Made by a program: the position numbers and the translations under genes | Assembly: GCA_008638375.1 (NCBI GenBank) | Contig: CM018036.1 | Span: 7,749,892 to 7,813,891 of the forward strand | DNA length: 64,000 nucleotides | From: Nyssa sinensis | Lineage: Eukaryota > Streptophyta > Magnoliopsida > Cornales > Nyssaceae | Direction: 5' to 3' | Shown here: positions 23,929 through 43,676 of the stretch, piece after piece | How positions within the stretch are numbered: the first letter of the stretch is position 1 | How the letters are laid out: each line of letters opens with the position of its first letter | Notes under the pieces: generated by a model | The model's input: the letters and a program-made list of their open reading frames with translations, nothing else | Database searches by the model: none | What the model was told of the DNA's origin: nothing

Positions 23929-24199
23929 TGTTTTTATAATGTTTTCAAGTGATCAATTCAAATCATTGAATTCTTTTCTTTTAAGTCTTTTTGTGTAAGA
24001 AGTAAAGGAATCGGATGTGGGCCAATTATATTTTGCCCAATTCGGAGCAGTAGTTTCAAATTTATGTGTTGAACCGAGTTCTAGCAGCCTTTTTTTTTAT
24101 TATTATTATTATTTATGAATTATTAGAATTTTTATAGCTAGAATGCAGATTTCGATTAGCGTGCTCATTGCCCATGAGCTTTCTCATTTTTTTAAGACG

Positions 24200-24410
24200 A
24201 AGTGCAATGGTAAAGCATGATTTTATGGCCTGTAAGCTAGATATGTCAAAATTTATGGCCTGTAAGCTAGATATCTTGGGGGATTCCCCACAAGGGACTT
24301 GCTCATAACTTCCTGCCAAAACATTGCCGTAGAAGGGGCAGAGAAAGAACAGATGATGCTCTTCAGATTCTAGACTAGTCTCACACAGCGCATATAATTC
24401 ATTCAAAGGA
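24200..24410 (-). mobile_element. LINE zinc-binding fragment in the convergent intergenic gap
   Basis: The minus strand encodes ALCETSLESEEHHLFFLCPF, which matches the CxxC...H...C pattern of the zinc-binding region at the C-terminus of plant L1-type LINE reverse transcriptases. It also holds a 29-bp direct duplication (ATTTATGGCCTGTAAGCTAG at about 24223 and 24252). It lies between the two convergent genes and is non-functional. Confidence 0.55.
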
Positions 24411-24455
24411 CTAACGAACCAAGCTATGATTTGTTACGAAACTATGTATTGAACA

Positions 24456-24481
24456 TGTGTGTGTGTGTGTGTGTGTGTGTG
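24456..24481. repeat. (TG)n microsatellite
   Basis: About thirteen TG units in the gap between the convergent NAD synthetase and TAR2-like genes. Confidence 0.9.
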
Positions 24482-24863
24482 GACATGCAAAGACGGCATT
24501 CTTCCAATTTTTAGGAGTTTCTAGACAATAGTAAGACCTCCAGCCTTTCAACTATAATGTGAAGTTCTAAGTACAGAAGAAGAATGCATGTACATGCTTT
24601 AGCTACCTTCCGAGAAATGCTGTCCGGTGCACATAAATACAAATAATGCAGATCTTCTTTTTCCTTTCCATCTCTTTGCGATTCATTTAGGCCAATACTG
24701 TGCATGCACACATCCTCATGCGAGCGCACGCAGAGCAAATTAACACTAAGAGATGGTAAATCAACATTTCTAACTAATATGATGGATGACTCAAAATCAT
24801 ATGAGGAATATATAGAGATCTTATTAATGATAAATATAGTTGTGTTTCCTTTTTACAAACACC

Positions 24864-32936
<8,073 letters not shown>

Positions 32937-33065
32937 CTTTCAAACGACAAACAGAGTAAACGGAGCAAAGAGAGTAAACAGAGCAAACAGAGCTTAACCA
33001 GACTTTGAATACACAAACTCTTGAATTCTTCAGTGAGTGTGAAACAGAGTGAGAGAAGAGTCTGA

Positions 33066-33073
33066 TATTTATA
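33066..33073 (-). promoter_or_regulatory. Putative TATA box of the TAR2-like gene
   Basis: TATAAATA on the minus strand, about 130 bp before the start codon at 32936, placing transcription start near 33040 with a leader of about 100 nt. Inference from motif and spacing. Confidence 0.55.
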
Positions 33074-33601
33074 GCGAAACCGCCCAAAGATGGAGCCAAA
33101 GCTCAGGTAACTGATGGATTGTGATGTCAGCAAGCATTAGCAGTGAACCGCTTGAAGGTAAGGAAAAGAGTTAGTGGGTGCCATGTGAAGTGAAGCTTCT
33201 GGTTCAGAAAATCTGAAAAAGTGAGTACAACTGGAGAAAAGTTGGTAACGTAAGGAAATTTTCAACAAAATTTAAATGGTTCCCGGTATTGGTGTAGATA
33301 CATATAATTTGTATATGTGTATCTATATATATCAACATAACTTCTCTGTAACTTCTAGCGCTTCTATATGGCTTTTTGACTGAACGCTTCTTAATTCTTT
33401 CAGCCTGTAAATTTGTTTCTCTGTATTTCAGAGCAGTTCTGTGTTTCAGAAGACTAGGCAGATCAAATTGAAACGCATCGGCATTTCCTGGGAAATCGAA
33501 GAGAAAATTCAGGGGAAAGAAAGTAAAGACGACGAAGTGGGTAAGGCTAAAATGCGCCGGATGGGTAAGCAGGGGTTTCTTGAAAACAATTCCAAACAGG
33601 G

Positions 33602-33690
33602 GATTTTCAAGAAATAGGAAACACTTCCAATAGGAGATTTTCAAGAAATAGGAAACACTTCCAGCAGGAGATTTTCAAGAAATAGGAGTT
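33602..33690. repeat. 34-bp minisatellite upstream of the TAR2-like gene
   Basis: Copies of GATTTTCAAGAAATAGGAA... begin at 33602, 33636 and 33670, giving about 2.6 units of 34 bp. It lies about 530 bp upstream of the TATA box of the TAR2-like gene. Confidence 0.8.
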
Positions 33691-33755
33691 TTCCGATGCT
33701 GGATCTCGAAAGCAATACACCCACTAGAAGTAGATTCACTGTTCTATCACGACAC

Positions 33756-33805
<50 letters not shown>
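33756..33805. repeat. (CT)n(AT)n microsatellite
   Basis: About fifteen CT units followed by about ten AT units in the upstream flank of the TAR2-like gene. Confidence 0.9.
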
Positions 33806-33806
<1 letters not shown>

Positions 33807-33809
33807 TGG

Positions 33810-34284
33810 TGGATATGTATATAAAGATATATGTAGAAGTACGAGAAATAGGGGATTGCGCTGTGTGGCGTGGTTGGAATGGAAAAGAAAAGCTTCTCTT
33901 TCAGTTCGTGCTCCGTTGCATCTTCCGTTTACTTTTCTTTTACTTGTTTTTAACTTTTTGTTTTCCTTTTTTTCATTTCCTTTTTATATAATGCTTTTTA
34001 AAGTAAATTAATTAAAAATATGAAAGATCTAAGTTGTGGACGCTGGACCCAAGAAGAAAGCGATTGACCCCTGTTCTGAGACTCTGGATAAATTATGCGG
34101 TGTAACATTAATTTCACCTCATGATATGATATGATATAATATAAAATAATTAAATAATATTAATTTTTTAAAATAAAAAAATATTTTAATCAAAATTTAA
34201 AAACAAAATGATTATATTTATAAGAGATCATCGATCTACATTAAATAATAACATAAAATAATTATCACACTGACTATTTATTTT

Positions 34285-34325
<41 letters not shown>

Positions 34326-35400
34326 GTAAATTGTTTTGAATAATTGTTACTTTAAAGGATAGTGTTAAATATATATATATATATATATATAAATAAAGTT
34401 ATCAAATTTATTTATCTTGATCACAATTATTTCTTAATTATAATGTCATATTTTTAAATTTTGTATCTAAGATAACATGACTCATGCACACTAATTACAA
34501 GATTTAAAGTCTTGTCAGTAACAAATTGTTGTATTATTTTTATATCATTTGATATATAATTTCAAAAAGTATAGTGTTACTTGTTTTTAAAACTTTAAAT
34601 AATAAATCAAGTTTTTTCATTAATTTTAAATATATTTTTAATGGATTAGTAGAAGAAGAAAAATAATTAACTAAGACTTATATTTAGTTTGAATTTTTCA
34701 AATTGATTTTCATTATTACGTAAATAATTAATATATAATTTAAATTATTTATTCTTACATATAAATTTTTTTTAAACAAAACCAGTTTAATTTCATAGAA
34801 TTAATTATTAAATAATTATTTTAAGATCATTCAGTCAAAAATTTACAAAATTGATCAAAATTATCAGCTAGTCCACTCTCAAATATATTAACATAACAAG
34901 TTTTTTTTAATACTAATCTAATTAAATTTTCGTAAAAACCATAACAACTCCAATAAAGTTTTGTAAAACTTCAAAATTTAATAACTTGTAATTTTAGAAT
35001 TTTATTTTTAATAAAATTTATATATTTATACTTTAAAAGTTGATATCTATCAAACAAGATTTATATGAAAATTTAAAGAAAAAATTGCAATTTGGACAGT
35101 AAAATTTTACTAAATTTATAAAAAAAAAATAGTAAAATTTTATTGTTTCTCAATAAATCAATAAAAATTTCTTGTCTTCAAAAATAGTAAAATTTTACTG
35201 ATTTCCGAAACCAAAGTGAAATTTAATTATGTTAAACTGATAAACTTGGCGCACAAAAAAAATAAGAAAGGCAAAGAATCATCAAATAATAGCAATTAGA
35301 AAAAAAAATTGAACAATATGGATTCACTAATTTTCAAATATAGAAAAGTTTAATTGTCTTGAAAAAATCTTGTTCAAACAAAATCTAAACCTAATGTATA
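33810..35400. other. AT-rich intergenic sequence
   Basis: No gene or clear element seen. Includes (TA)n tracts at about 34295-34316 and 34370-34392. Confidence 0.6.
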
Positions 35401-35404
35401 AGAT

Positions 35405-35938
35405 TTAGGAAAAAATTCTAAAAAACCTCTAAAAAAAACTTTATATCTAAAAAAAATTCATGATACATTTTTTTCTATCTAAAAGATCCTAAAAAGAAAA
35501 ACTCAATACAAAAAAGTCTAATTGTTAATTTACATTTTAACACTGTTAAAAAATAATATTGAATAGACTAAAATAACCTTCAAAATATAATTTAAAAAAT
35601 ACGAAATAGTTGATAAAATAAAATTTTCAATCTAAAAAAAAACATTTTTTTATTTTTTGCCTAAGAAGGAATTTTTCACTTTATAAATTGCTATTTTTTT
35701 TTTTGAATTGAAAAAGTTATTTTATATATTTTAAGTATTTTTTTTAAAATATATCTTAAAGGCTATTTTAGTCTAATTAATAATATTTTTAAATGGTATT
35801 AAAATAAAAGTTAATAATTGAATATTTTTGTATTAAAAATTTCTTTTAAAAATTTTTAAAATAAAAAAAAATTATTATTGCCTTTTCGGAATGAAAATTT
35901 TATTTTAAGAAATTTTTAGGATTTTTCCTTATTTTATC
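35405..35938. repeat. Long AT-rich inverted repeat (MITE-like hairpin)
   Basis: Left arm (about 35405-35605) and right arm (about 35725-35938) are imperfect reverse complements. Paired landmarks are AGGAAAAA-TTCTAAAAA with AGGAAAAATCCTAAAAAT at the tips, AATACAAAAAAGTCTAATTG with AATACAAAAATATTCAATTA, and GAATAGACTAAAATAACCTT with TTAGACTAAAATAGCCTTTA. The loop is about 120 bp. No coding region. Likely a non-autonomous foldback or long-TIR DNA transposon. Confidence 0.65.
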
Positions 35939-36379
35939 ATAAATTTGTTAGGTTAAAAAAATTATTTTAAGAATTTTTCAGTTTTTTTTTTAAAATATAA
36001 TTTTTAATTGTAGTAAAAAAGATTGTAAATATAGAGTGACACTTGGAACATGAAATTGACCATCATGGATAGATGCCGGAGACCAAAAGGAAAAGCAAAA
36101 TCTAAATACAGACTAATAGGATGTAATCATATAAACTCTATACGTGATCTTAACATGTGTTGTTTAGTGTAAAGAAGATTATGCAATAATCTCTATTTAA
36201 ATAATTTAATCACTTTTTGACGGTAAAAAGTGGATTATGACTTTGACTAAATGAGTGGTAATTAACCAAGTGTGTTACTGACTTTTGTTTGTGTGATTTA
36301 CTTTTTGTCACCTCGGTCTGTTTGTTAAGCACAAACTCCCACCAATCACTATAAATTTTTTTAAAAATATCTTCCTAGG

Positions 36380-36383
<4 letters not shown>

Positions 36384-36432
<49 letters not shown>
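36384..36432. repeat. (AT)n(GT)n microsatellite
   Basis: About eighteen AT units followed by a few GT units in intergenic sequence. Confidence 0.9.
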
Positions 36433-36905
36433 ATTAAATATACAAGATTCTCGTAATAGCTAATTAATCAAGTTGATCACAAATGATCTGGTCCCTCTGA
36501 TTTGTTCTTGTACTTTATTTCAACACTTTTCAGTTTGTATAAGATGAAGTTGTACATAAGAAAATATATTAATTTAATATGCATTATCAATTTATTTTTA
36601 AATAATTTAAAATTTTAAAATAATTAGTGATCTAATACTGCTTAATAAAAATTTTCATTAAATAACTTTTTTTTCTTTCTGAATAGCAAGTTTAATCTCT
36701 TATAACTCGTTTGGATTGGGAGAATAAGAGAAGGAAAATAAAGATTAAGACGAAAAGATAGTTAAATTTTTTGTTTTAAGATTTTTAAATAAAAAGAAAA
36801 GAAAAGAATAAGAGAAAAAATTTGAAAGTTTTACCTCACTTATCCCATCTCTGCAAATGTAGAGAGATTTGCAGATAAAAAGAACGTAAATTTAATCTTT
36901 GAAAT

Positions 36906-37428
36906 TGTTGGACCCAAAAAACAATGTAAAATTTATTGAAAGAAATTACTTCTTAGTTATAACCAAAAGGATGAATCCTGAATGAAGAAAAAAATGAAAC
37001 AAAGATGCAGAATGAATTAGAATTAAATATTAAAAACAGAATAGTCTTAGTAAACGTGTAATCAATGCTTTTATATAAACCAAAACCAAAGCTGGATAAT
37101 TGTAATCCAGCAACTCTCGCCCCTGTTTTTCTTATTTCTTTTTGGCTTGCGGCAGACCCTCTTTTCACATGGCTATACATATATATATATATATATATAT
37201 ATAAAGTTTAATCATAATATAATTAGAACTTTTAATCCTTTTTAAATTAATAATACCACTCTCAATAAAATAAAAACTTCTAGTCGGATAAAACAAATCA
37301 AATCCTACCACTACCAAGACTCAACTTTAAGAATACTATTAAAATTATTGGATAAAACAAATCAAATCCTACCACTACCAAGACTCAATTTTAAGAATAC
37401 TACTAAAATTATAGTAACTTGGCTCACA
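36906..37428 (-). repeat. Copia LTR (3' LTR of the minus-strand element)
   Basis: This 523-bp LTR is 67 bp longer than its partner. Most of the difference is a 64-bp direct duplication inside it (37286-37349 and 37350-37413), plus an expanded (TA)n tract at 37177-37203. Confidence 0.9.
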
Positions 37429-40400
37429 TTGCCTCCCTTAAACCAAGGTCTTCAAGCTTCACCATGCCAAATAACCTCTTTAATTTCAAAAAAAAAAATT
37501 GTTTTGAGCAACTTTGTAAAAATATCTGCAACTTGTTCTTCAGAAAGACAAAATTCAAGCTGGATCTCCTTGTCATTTAGCAAGTCACGAATGAAGTGAA
37601 ACTTGATATCAATGTACTTGCTTCTCCCATGAAAAACTAGGTTCTTTGTCAATGCAATGGCTGACTTGTTATCACAAAATTTTATTGTAGGTCCATCCTA
37701 CTTGTGTTGTAGAACACCAAGCATCCATCGTAACTAAACTGCTTGAGTAGCAGTATTTCCTACTGCAATGTACTCAGTCTCTGCTCTTGAAAGAGCAACA
37801 ACCTGCTGCTTTTTAGAAAACCAAGAAAATACACCAGAACCAAGATGAAAAACATATCTAGAAGTACTTTTTTGCATCTCAGTATCACCCACCCAATCAC
37901 TATCTGTATATCCAACAAGTTCCAAATTGTTAGAGGATGAGAAAAAGATATCATCACTTTGTGTACCTCGAATGTATCACAAAATCCGTTTAGAAGCTTG
38001 CAAGTGAGATTGATGTGGAATCATCATAAATCTGTTAATCAATCCAACACCAAACATAATATCTAGCCTGGTAGAAGTCAAATATCTCAAGCTTCTTACC
38101 AACCCTTTAAAGTAGGTTGGATTCATAAGATCACCTGTACCATCTCTCACCAACTTCAACCTCTCCTCAACTGGAGTCAAAATTGGATTGGACTTATCCA
38201 TCCTGAACCTTTTCAAAATATCAATGGCATATTTTTTCTTTGAAATAAAAATTCTACCATTTGTTTGAACAACTTGAATGCAAAGAAAATAAGAAATTAG
38301 CCCTATATCTGTCATCTCAAAGTGGGTTATCATAGCTTACCTGAATTCTGAAATCAACTTTGGATTGTTGCCAGTAAATATCAAATCGTCAACATATAAG
38401 CACACAATAAGAATATCACCATGTGAATTAGATTTGATATATAAAGTATGCTCATAAGGACATCTCTCAAAACCATGTTCAACAAAATAAAAGTCAATGC
38501 GTGTATACCATTCTCTTGGTGCTTGCTTCAATCCATACAAGACTTTATTCAATCTAAGGACTTTGTTTTCATGCCCTTTTATCACATAGTCGGCAAGTTG
38601 CTCAACATAAACTTCTTCTTTAAGTACATCATTCAAGAACGCAGATTTAACATTCATTTGAAAAATTCTTTAATTATTTTGAGCAGCAAGAGAAATAAAC
38701 ATACGAACTGTATCAAATCTAGCAACAGGAGTAAACATCTCAAAATAATCAATTCCTAGCTTATGTTTGTAACCCTTACCCACCAATCTTGCTTTAAAGT
38801 GATCTACCTCACCATTGGGCCTATACTTTCTCTTAAACACCCACTTCATGCCAATTGGTTTCTTACCACTATGAAGAGTAGTAAGTTGCCATGTATTGTT
38901 TTTCTCAATTACAAAAATTTCATAATCCATGGCTTTAATCCAATAATCATCACAAGAGGCTTCTTCAAAAGTCACTGAATCACAATCTGCAAATAAAGTA
39001 AAATTCACCAAATCTTCATTAGTTGGGTCATTATCACTACCAACAACATAATCCTGTAAGCGAGCAGGCAAGTAGCGCTGGCGTTGAGGACGCCTAGAGG
39101 ACTCTACATGAGGTAATGACACATCTGAAGATGGAGGATCACTAATTTGAGGCTCACTCTGTATTTTAATCTGTGGATCTGCATTATTAAAAGTTAAAGT
39201 TGGCTGGATTTAATCATTCTGAGGTCAATCCCAAACTCCTTGCTCATCAAAAGTTACATCACGACTGATAATTACCTTCTCTGTTATTGGATTATACAAC
39301 TTGTAAGCCTTTGACAATTGACTATAGCCAATGAAAATACACTTTTCACCTTTATCATCAAGTTTCTTTCTAAGATGATCTGGCATATGAGCATATGTAA
39401 TGCATCCAAACACCCTTAGATGTTTAATCACAGGTTTTTGTCCACTCCAAGCTTCCTATGGGATTTTGTTAGAAACACTTTTAGCAGGGGCACATATTCA
39501 AAACATAAATAACACAAGCAATCGCTTCAGCCCAAAATCTTTTAGACAAAATTTTAAATTTCAGCATGCATCTAACCATATCCATAACAATTCTATTCTT
39601 TCTTTCTGCCACCCCCTTTTGCTGTGGAGTATATCTAACAGTCAACTGATGCGTAATATCATGTTTCTCTAAAAAATCATCACAAACAAGATACTTGGTA
39701 CCTCTATCAGTTATCAAAGTTTTAATTTGAAATCCACTTCGCTTTTTAACGTAGGCCTTGAATTTTTTAAAAGTATCACAATCATCAGATTTATGTTGCA
39801 AAAAATAAACCCATATTTTCTGCTAAAATCATCAATGAAAGTAATAAAGTACTTACTGTCACCATTAGAAGGTACATCCACTGAGCACAGATCTAAGTGT
39901 ATCAACTCTAAAGGCCTCTTGGCTCTCTATGAATTTCCTGTAGGAAAAACATCTCTATGTTTCTTTTCCATAACACAAGTTTTACAAACTCTATTTGGGA
40001 TATCAATAATAGGAAAACCAGAAACCCAATATTTTCTAGCAAGCAAATTAAGACTGCCAAAATTTACATGCCCAAAACACATATGCCATAATCAACTATC
40101 ATCATCAATCATAGAACTAAAGTAAGGTAAATTCTCACATTTAATACTCAATGGAAATAAACGATTTGGAGTCATGTTTACCTTTATTATTAGCCTCATA
40201 CGATCATCATTGATTGTGTAAATTCCATGATGGATTTGCATATCATAACCTCTCTCTGAAAGTTATCCCATACTCAACAAATTTTGTTGCAAACCTGGTA
40301 CATAAAACACATCTGAAATATACTTGTGAGACCTATTCTTTAATCTGATTGCTATTCTGCATTTACCCATCACAGATATCTTTGAATTATTTTAAACTTT

Positions 40401-41470
40401 ACCTCTGATCGAACGGACTCATCCAAATCAAAAAACATGTCTTTCTTACCACACATGTAATTACTACAGCCAGTATTTAAATATCACTTAACACCATCAT
40501 CATTATCTACAACATTATAAGCCAACAATATGGTATCTACTTCATTATTACCACTAGGATTATTTTTAGCAACATTAGCTTGATAATCTTTATTATTCGG
40601 CCTTTTAGATCTGTAATCAAACTTTTAATGCCCAAACTTGCCACAATTAAAGCATTGAATATTGAATTTATGAGATTTTAGTTTAGAATTTTTACCGTCC
40701 CCTCTTCCTTGGACTGGTCTGTGCTGCCAATTATTATTCTGCCACCAATTATTGTTCTGCCACTGGTTGCCTCTGCCTCTTCCTCCACCAGATCTATTTT
40801 GCCAATTATTGCCTCTGCCTCCTCTATTGTTGTGATTTTGCCCTCTATTCTGGTAGCCTTGAAAATGTTGATTAAATCCTGCATTATTTTGAGACACGCT
40901 TTTTTCATTCTTTAATTTTAATTGAGCTTGCAAAGCTTCCTCAACTGAATTTCTTGATCTCTCATTCAAGCGTTATCCATGAACGATCAATAAACCCTGT
41001 AATTCATCCACTGTTATAGACTCCAAGTTAGCAGATTCTTCAATAGCAGTTACTTTATATTCAAACCGCAGTGTTAAGCTTTGAAAAAAAAATTCAACAA
41101 TTTGACGGTATGTTATTTGTTCACCATTAGTTCTCATCTCATTAACAAATGTCGTGGTCCGCGAAAAATAATTTTTTAAAAAATATCACATACTTGTTTC
41201 GCAGACTGAACATGAGTAATTTTACTAAGAACAGAAATATCTAAAACTTGATGAATGTAATTTAAAGTTTTGAAGTGTACTTGCCTTGTTGGCTCATTTG
41301 TATCTGTTGCTAGCTCTTACTTAATGAATTTCATCGTCAAATCACTTAAACTAAAAAAGGTTATTATCACACTCTCCCAAATATGAAAATGAGATTTTTC
41401 ATTAAATTTGTAAACTGTACAAATAAGTGAAGACATTTTCACGAATTAAGGAACCAGACTCTGATATCAA
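37429..41470 (-). pseudogene. Copia gag-pol remnant
   Basis: Open pieces on the minus strand in order are gag with RGRGNQWQNNNW-like Gln/Asn/Gly-rich repeats and a broken zinc knuckle (40969-40625), integrase (39905-39481), integrase C-terminus (39431-39225), RT (39122-38670, 38657-38337, 38333-37977) and RNase H (37925-37734, 37652-37452). The piece boundaries are stops or shifts, so no full polyprotein can be made. The YVDD catalytic motif of RT is retained near 38385. Confidence 0.9.
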
Positions 41471-41926
41471 TTGTTGGACCCAAAAAAGAATCTAAAATTT
41501 ATTGAAAGAAATTACTTCTTACTGTATAACCAAAAGGATGAATTCTGAATGAAGAAAAAAATGAAACAAAGATAAAGAATGAATTAGAATTAAATATATA
41601 AAAAAAAAGAGTAGTATCCGTAAACGTGTAATCAAAGCTTATATATAAACCAAAACCAAAGCTGGGTAATTGTAATCCAGCAACTCCCGCCACTGTTTTT
41701 CTTATTTCTTTTTGGCTTGTGGCATACCCTCTTTTCATATAAATTATATAAAGTTTAATCTTAATACAATTAAGACTTATAATCCTATTCAAATTAATAA
41801 TACCACTCTCAATAGGATAAAGACTTTTAGTCTTGTTAGAATAAAACAAATCAAATTCTATCACTATCAAGAATCAACTTTAAGAGTCCTACTAAAATTA
41901 TAGTAACTTGGTTTAATTGGCTCACA
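41471..41926 (-). repeat. Copia LTR (5' LTR of the minus-strand element)
   Basis: 456-bp partner of 36906-37428 and clearly similar throughout, but with scattered substitutions and without the 64-bp duplication. Followed by GAAAT, the second copy of the target duplication. Confidence 0.9.
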
Positions 41927-42211
41927 GAAATACTAAAAATACCTATCAATGAAAGAATTAGAAATTTAAACATAAAGAAATAAAAGGTATAATTGTCAAA
42001 TAATTTTTTATATATTTTTTCTCTCCCAATGGTTATTCAAGTAAGAAATAATAACTTTATTTTCTTTTTTTCTCCAAAATTATGAAACAAGATAAAAATG
42101 AACATTTTCTTTTCTTTTTTGTTCTCCATCATAAACATCCAAATTAAACGAGAGAACGTAGGATCATTCTATTTAACTTTTTTCCACAAAACATCCCATC
42201 CAAACGAGTTA

Positions 42212-43469
42212 AAAAATATATTTGGACTTAAATTATAAAAACTCTAAGCATCATATAAAGTATAGAAGATCTATTTTCTGAAGAATAAACTCACATTTCT
42301 TAGGAATAAAAGCATGTGCTTGAAGCCAGCAGTGGGACGATATGAAAGTTGTTCTCTTCTTGTTTTTTAAATTTCTATTTCTCTTTATTCTGATGACTAA
42401 ATGATTAAACAAAAGGAAAAGCTTCCTTTTCCACAAGAAAATTTTCATTAACACTAGCTTATACCCTTTTCAATTATTTTATTTTTGTGGGAATAAACTT
42501 TTGAATGGCCAACTACAAAACTTCTATAAAATATTAATGTAAAATATTCACAAGGAATAACATTCTTTAGGGTTAAGGCTTCCATTAAGGTACAAATACA
42601 CCTTTAAAGTCTGAATGTTTCAATCAAGTACCAAGAATATTGATTATTTTATATTTCAACAATATAAAATATTAAAAAATATTTTAAATAAAATATTCAA
42701 TAATAAAAAACCCGTGATATTTTGTCTACCTAAAAGGTTTAAATAAGAAATTGTTATTATAAAAAAACTCCAAACATGTGCTTTTTACCTTCACTTGATT
42801 AAAAAAATATCATTATTTAGACTAAAATAATCTCATTTAAATAAAAAATTAAACCACTTTTTACAATAAACTAACACATTTCCCGATAATAAAAGCTAAA
42901 AAACTATACTTAATTAAATATGTTAATTAAGATTTTAACAAATAGAGGCACCGCCAAACACAAAAGATATAAAATTTTGCGAATTGTATGCTTTTTATTA
43001 CCTTTATTTCATGGAGTTTTTAGTATTTTTTTCCTCAATATAATATTTTTTGAGTTAAAATAAATTTTAGAAATTCAAAACTTAATCTAAGCTTTTTGGT
43101 TCAGTGCGTGGAAGAACTATATTGATATAAAAATATAAATAAATATATAATTTTAACAATACTAGTTTTATCATCTATCAGTATGGGACTGGAAATCTGG
43201 TTGAGGAATGCACCAATCCCACATGAGAGGATGATAATCTCATTCCCAATCTTCACAGAAATTAAAACTAATCAAATTAATTAGTACTGTTAAATTTTTA
43301 GTCCCGATCTCCATGGAATCAAAGTTTCCTACGCTCACCATTCATTTTTGTAAGCCTAACATAAGCTATGTTTTGGTGGTGTCAATGATGAAATGAGGTG
43401 CTACATATATATTAAAATACACACGTGATACTTTATTTTACGATTAGGGCTATGGCCCCGCAAAACATG
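42212..43469. other. AT-rich intergenic sequence
   Basis: No gene, RNA or element recognised. Confidence 0.6.
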
Positions 43470-43676
43470 TATTTTCTCTGTTTTATTTTAAGAGTTTTTT
43501 ATTATATTTTGCACTGTTTTATTTTAAGAATCTCATTTGAAAAGTCAACGTACTTTTAACATATAAATGTTTAAAACTACCCTTTATTACACCTAATGTA
43601 AACATGATTTATAATTAAATGAGAGTAATATGAAAAATTTAAATAGTTTCAAAATAATAAAATAACGGAGGGAGTA
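43470..43676. mobile_element. Stowaway-like MITE
   Basis: The right end is AAATAACGGAGGGAGTA. Its reverse complement TACTCCCTCCGTTATTTTA is the classic Stowaway (Tc1/mariner) terminus. The left end (TATTTTCTCTGTTTTATTTT) is a degraded match. Length of about 207 bp, AT-rich interior and TA at both ends all fit. Confidence 0.65.

Larger units (their letters stand above)
36906..41926 (-). mobile_element. Ty1/copia LTR retrotransposon, decayed but complete in outline
   Basis: The 5.0-kb element is bounded by LTRs at 36906-37428 and 41471-41926 (TG...CA ends) and by the exact duplication GAAAT at 36901-36905 and 41927-41931. On the minus strand the primer-binding site TTGATATCAGAGTC lies just inside the right LTR, and the polypurine AAGGGAGG lies beside the left LTR. 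Gene order is gag, integrase, reverse transcriptase, RNase H, as in copia. Gag has a zinc knuckle start (CFNCGKFGH, 40625-40651) followed at once by a stop. Integrase shows MIHLDLC, ITDRGTKY and GVAERKNR. RT shows MKWVFKRKY, LYGLKQAPREWY and LYVDDLIF. RNase H shows GYTDSDWVGD. Many stops and shifts make it non-autonomous today. Confidence 0.93.
36702..42211. mobile_element. Older inverted-terminal-repeat element interrupted by the copia insertion
   Basis: TATAACTCGTTTGGATTGGG begins at 36701, and the minus strand of the other side begins TTAACTCGTTTGGATGGGAT at about 42212. Removing the copia element and one copy of its GAAAT duplication leaves about 0.5 kb of AT-rich, non-coding sequence between these inverted ends (36702-36905 plus 41927-42211). 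This fits a MITE that later received the retrotransposon. The superfamily is not determined; the ends of the target duplication are not clear. Confidence 0.55.
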
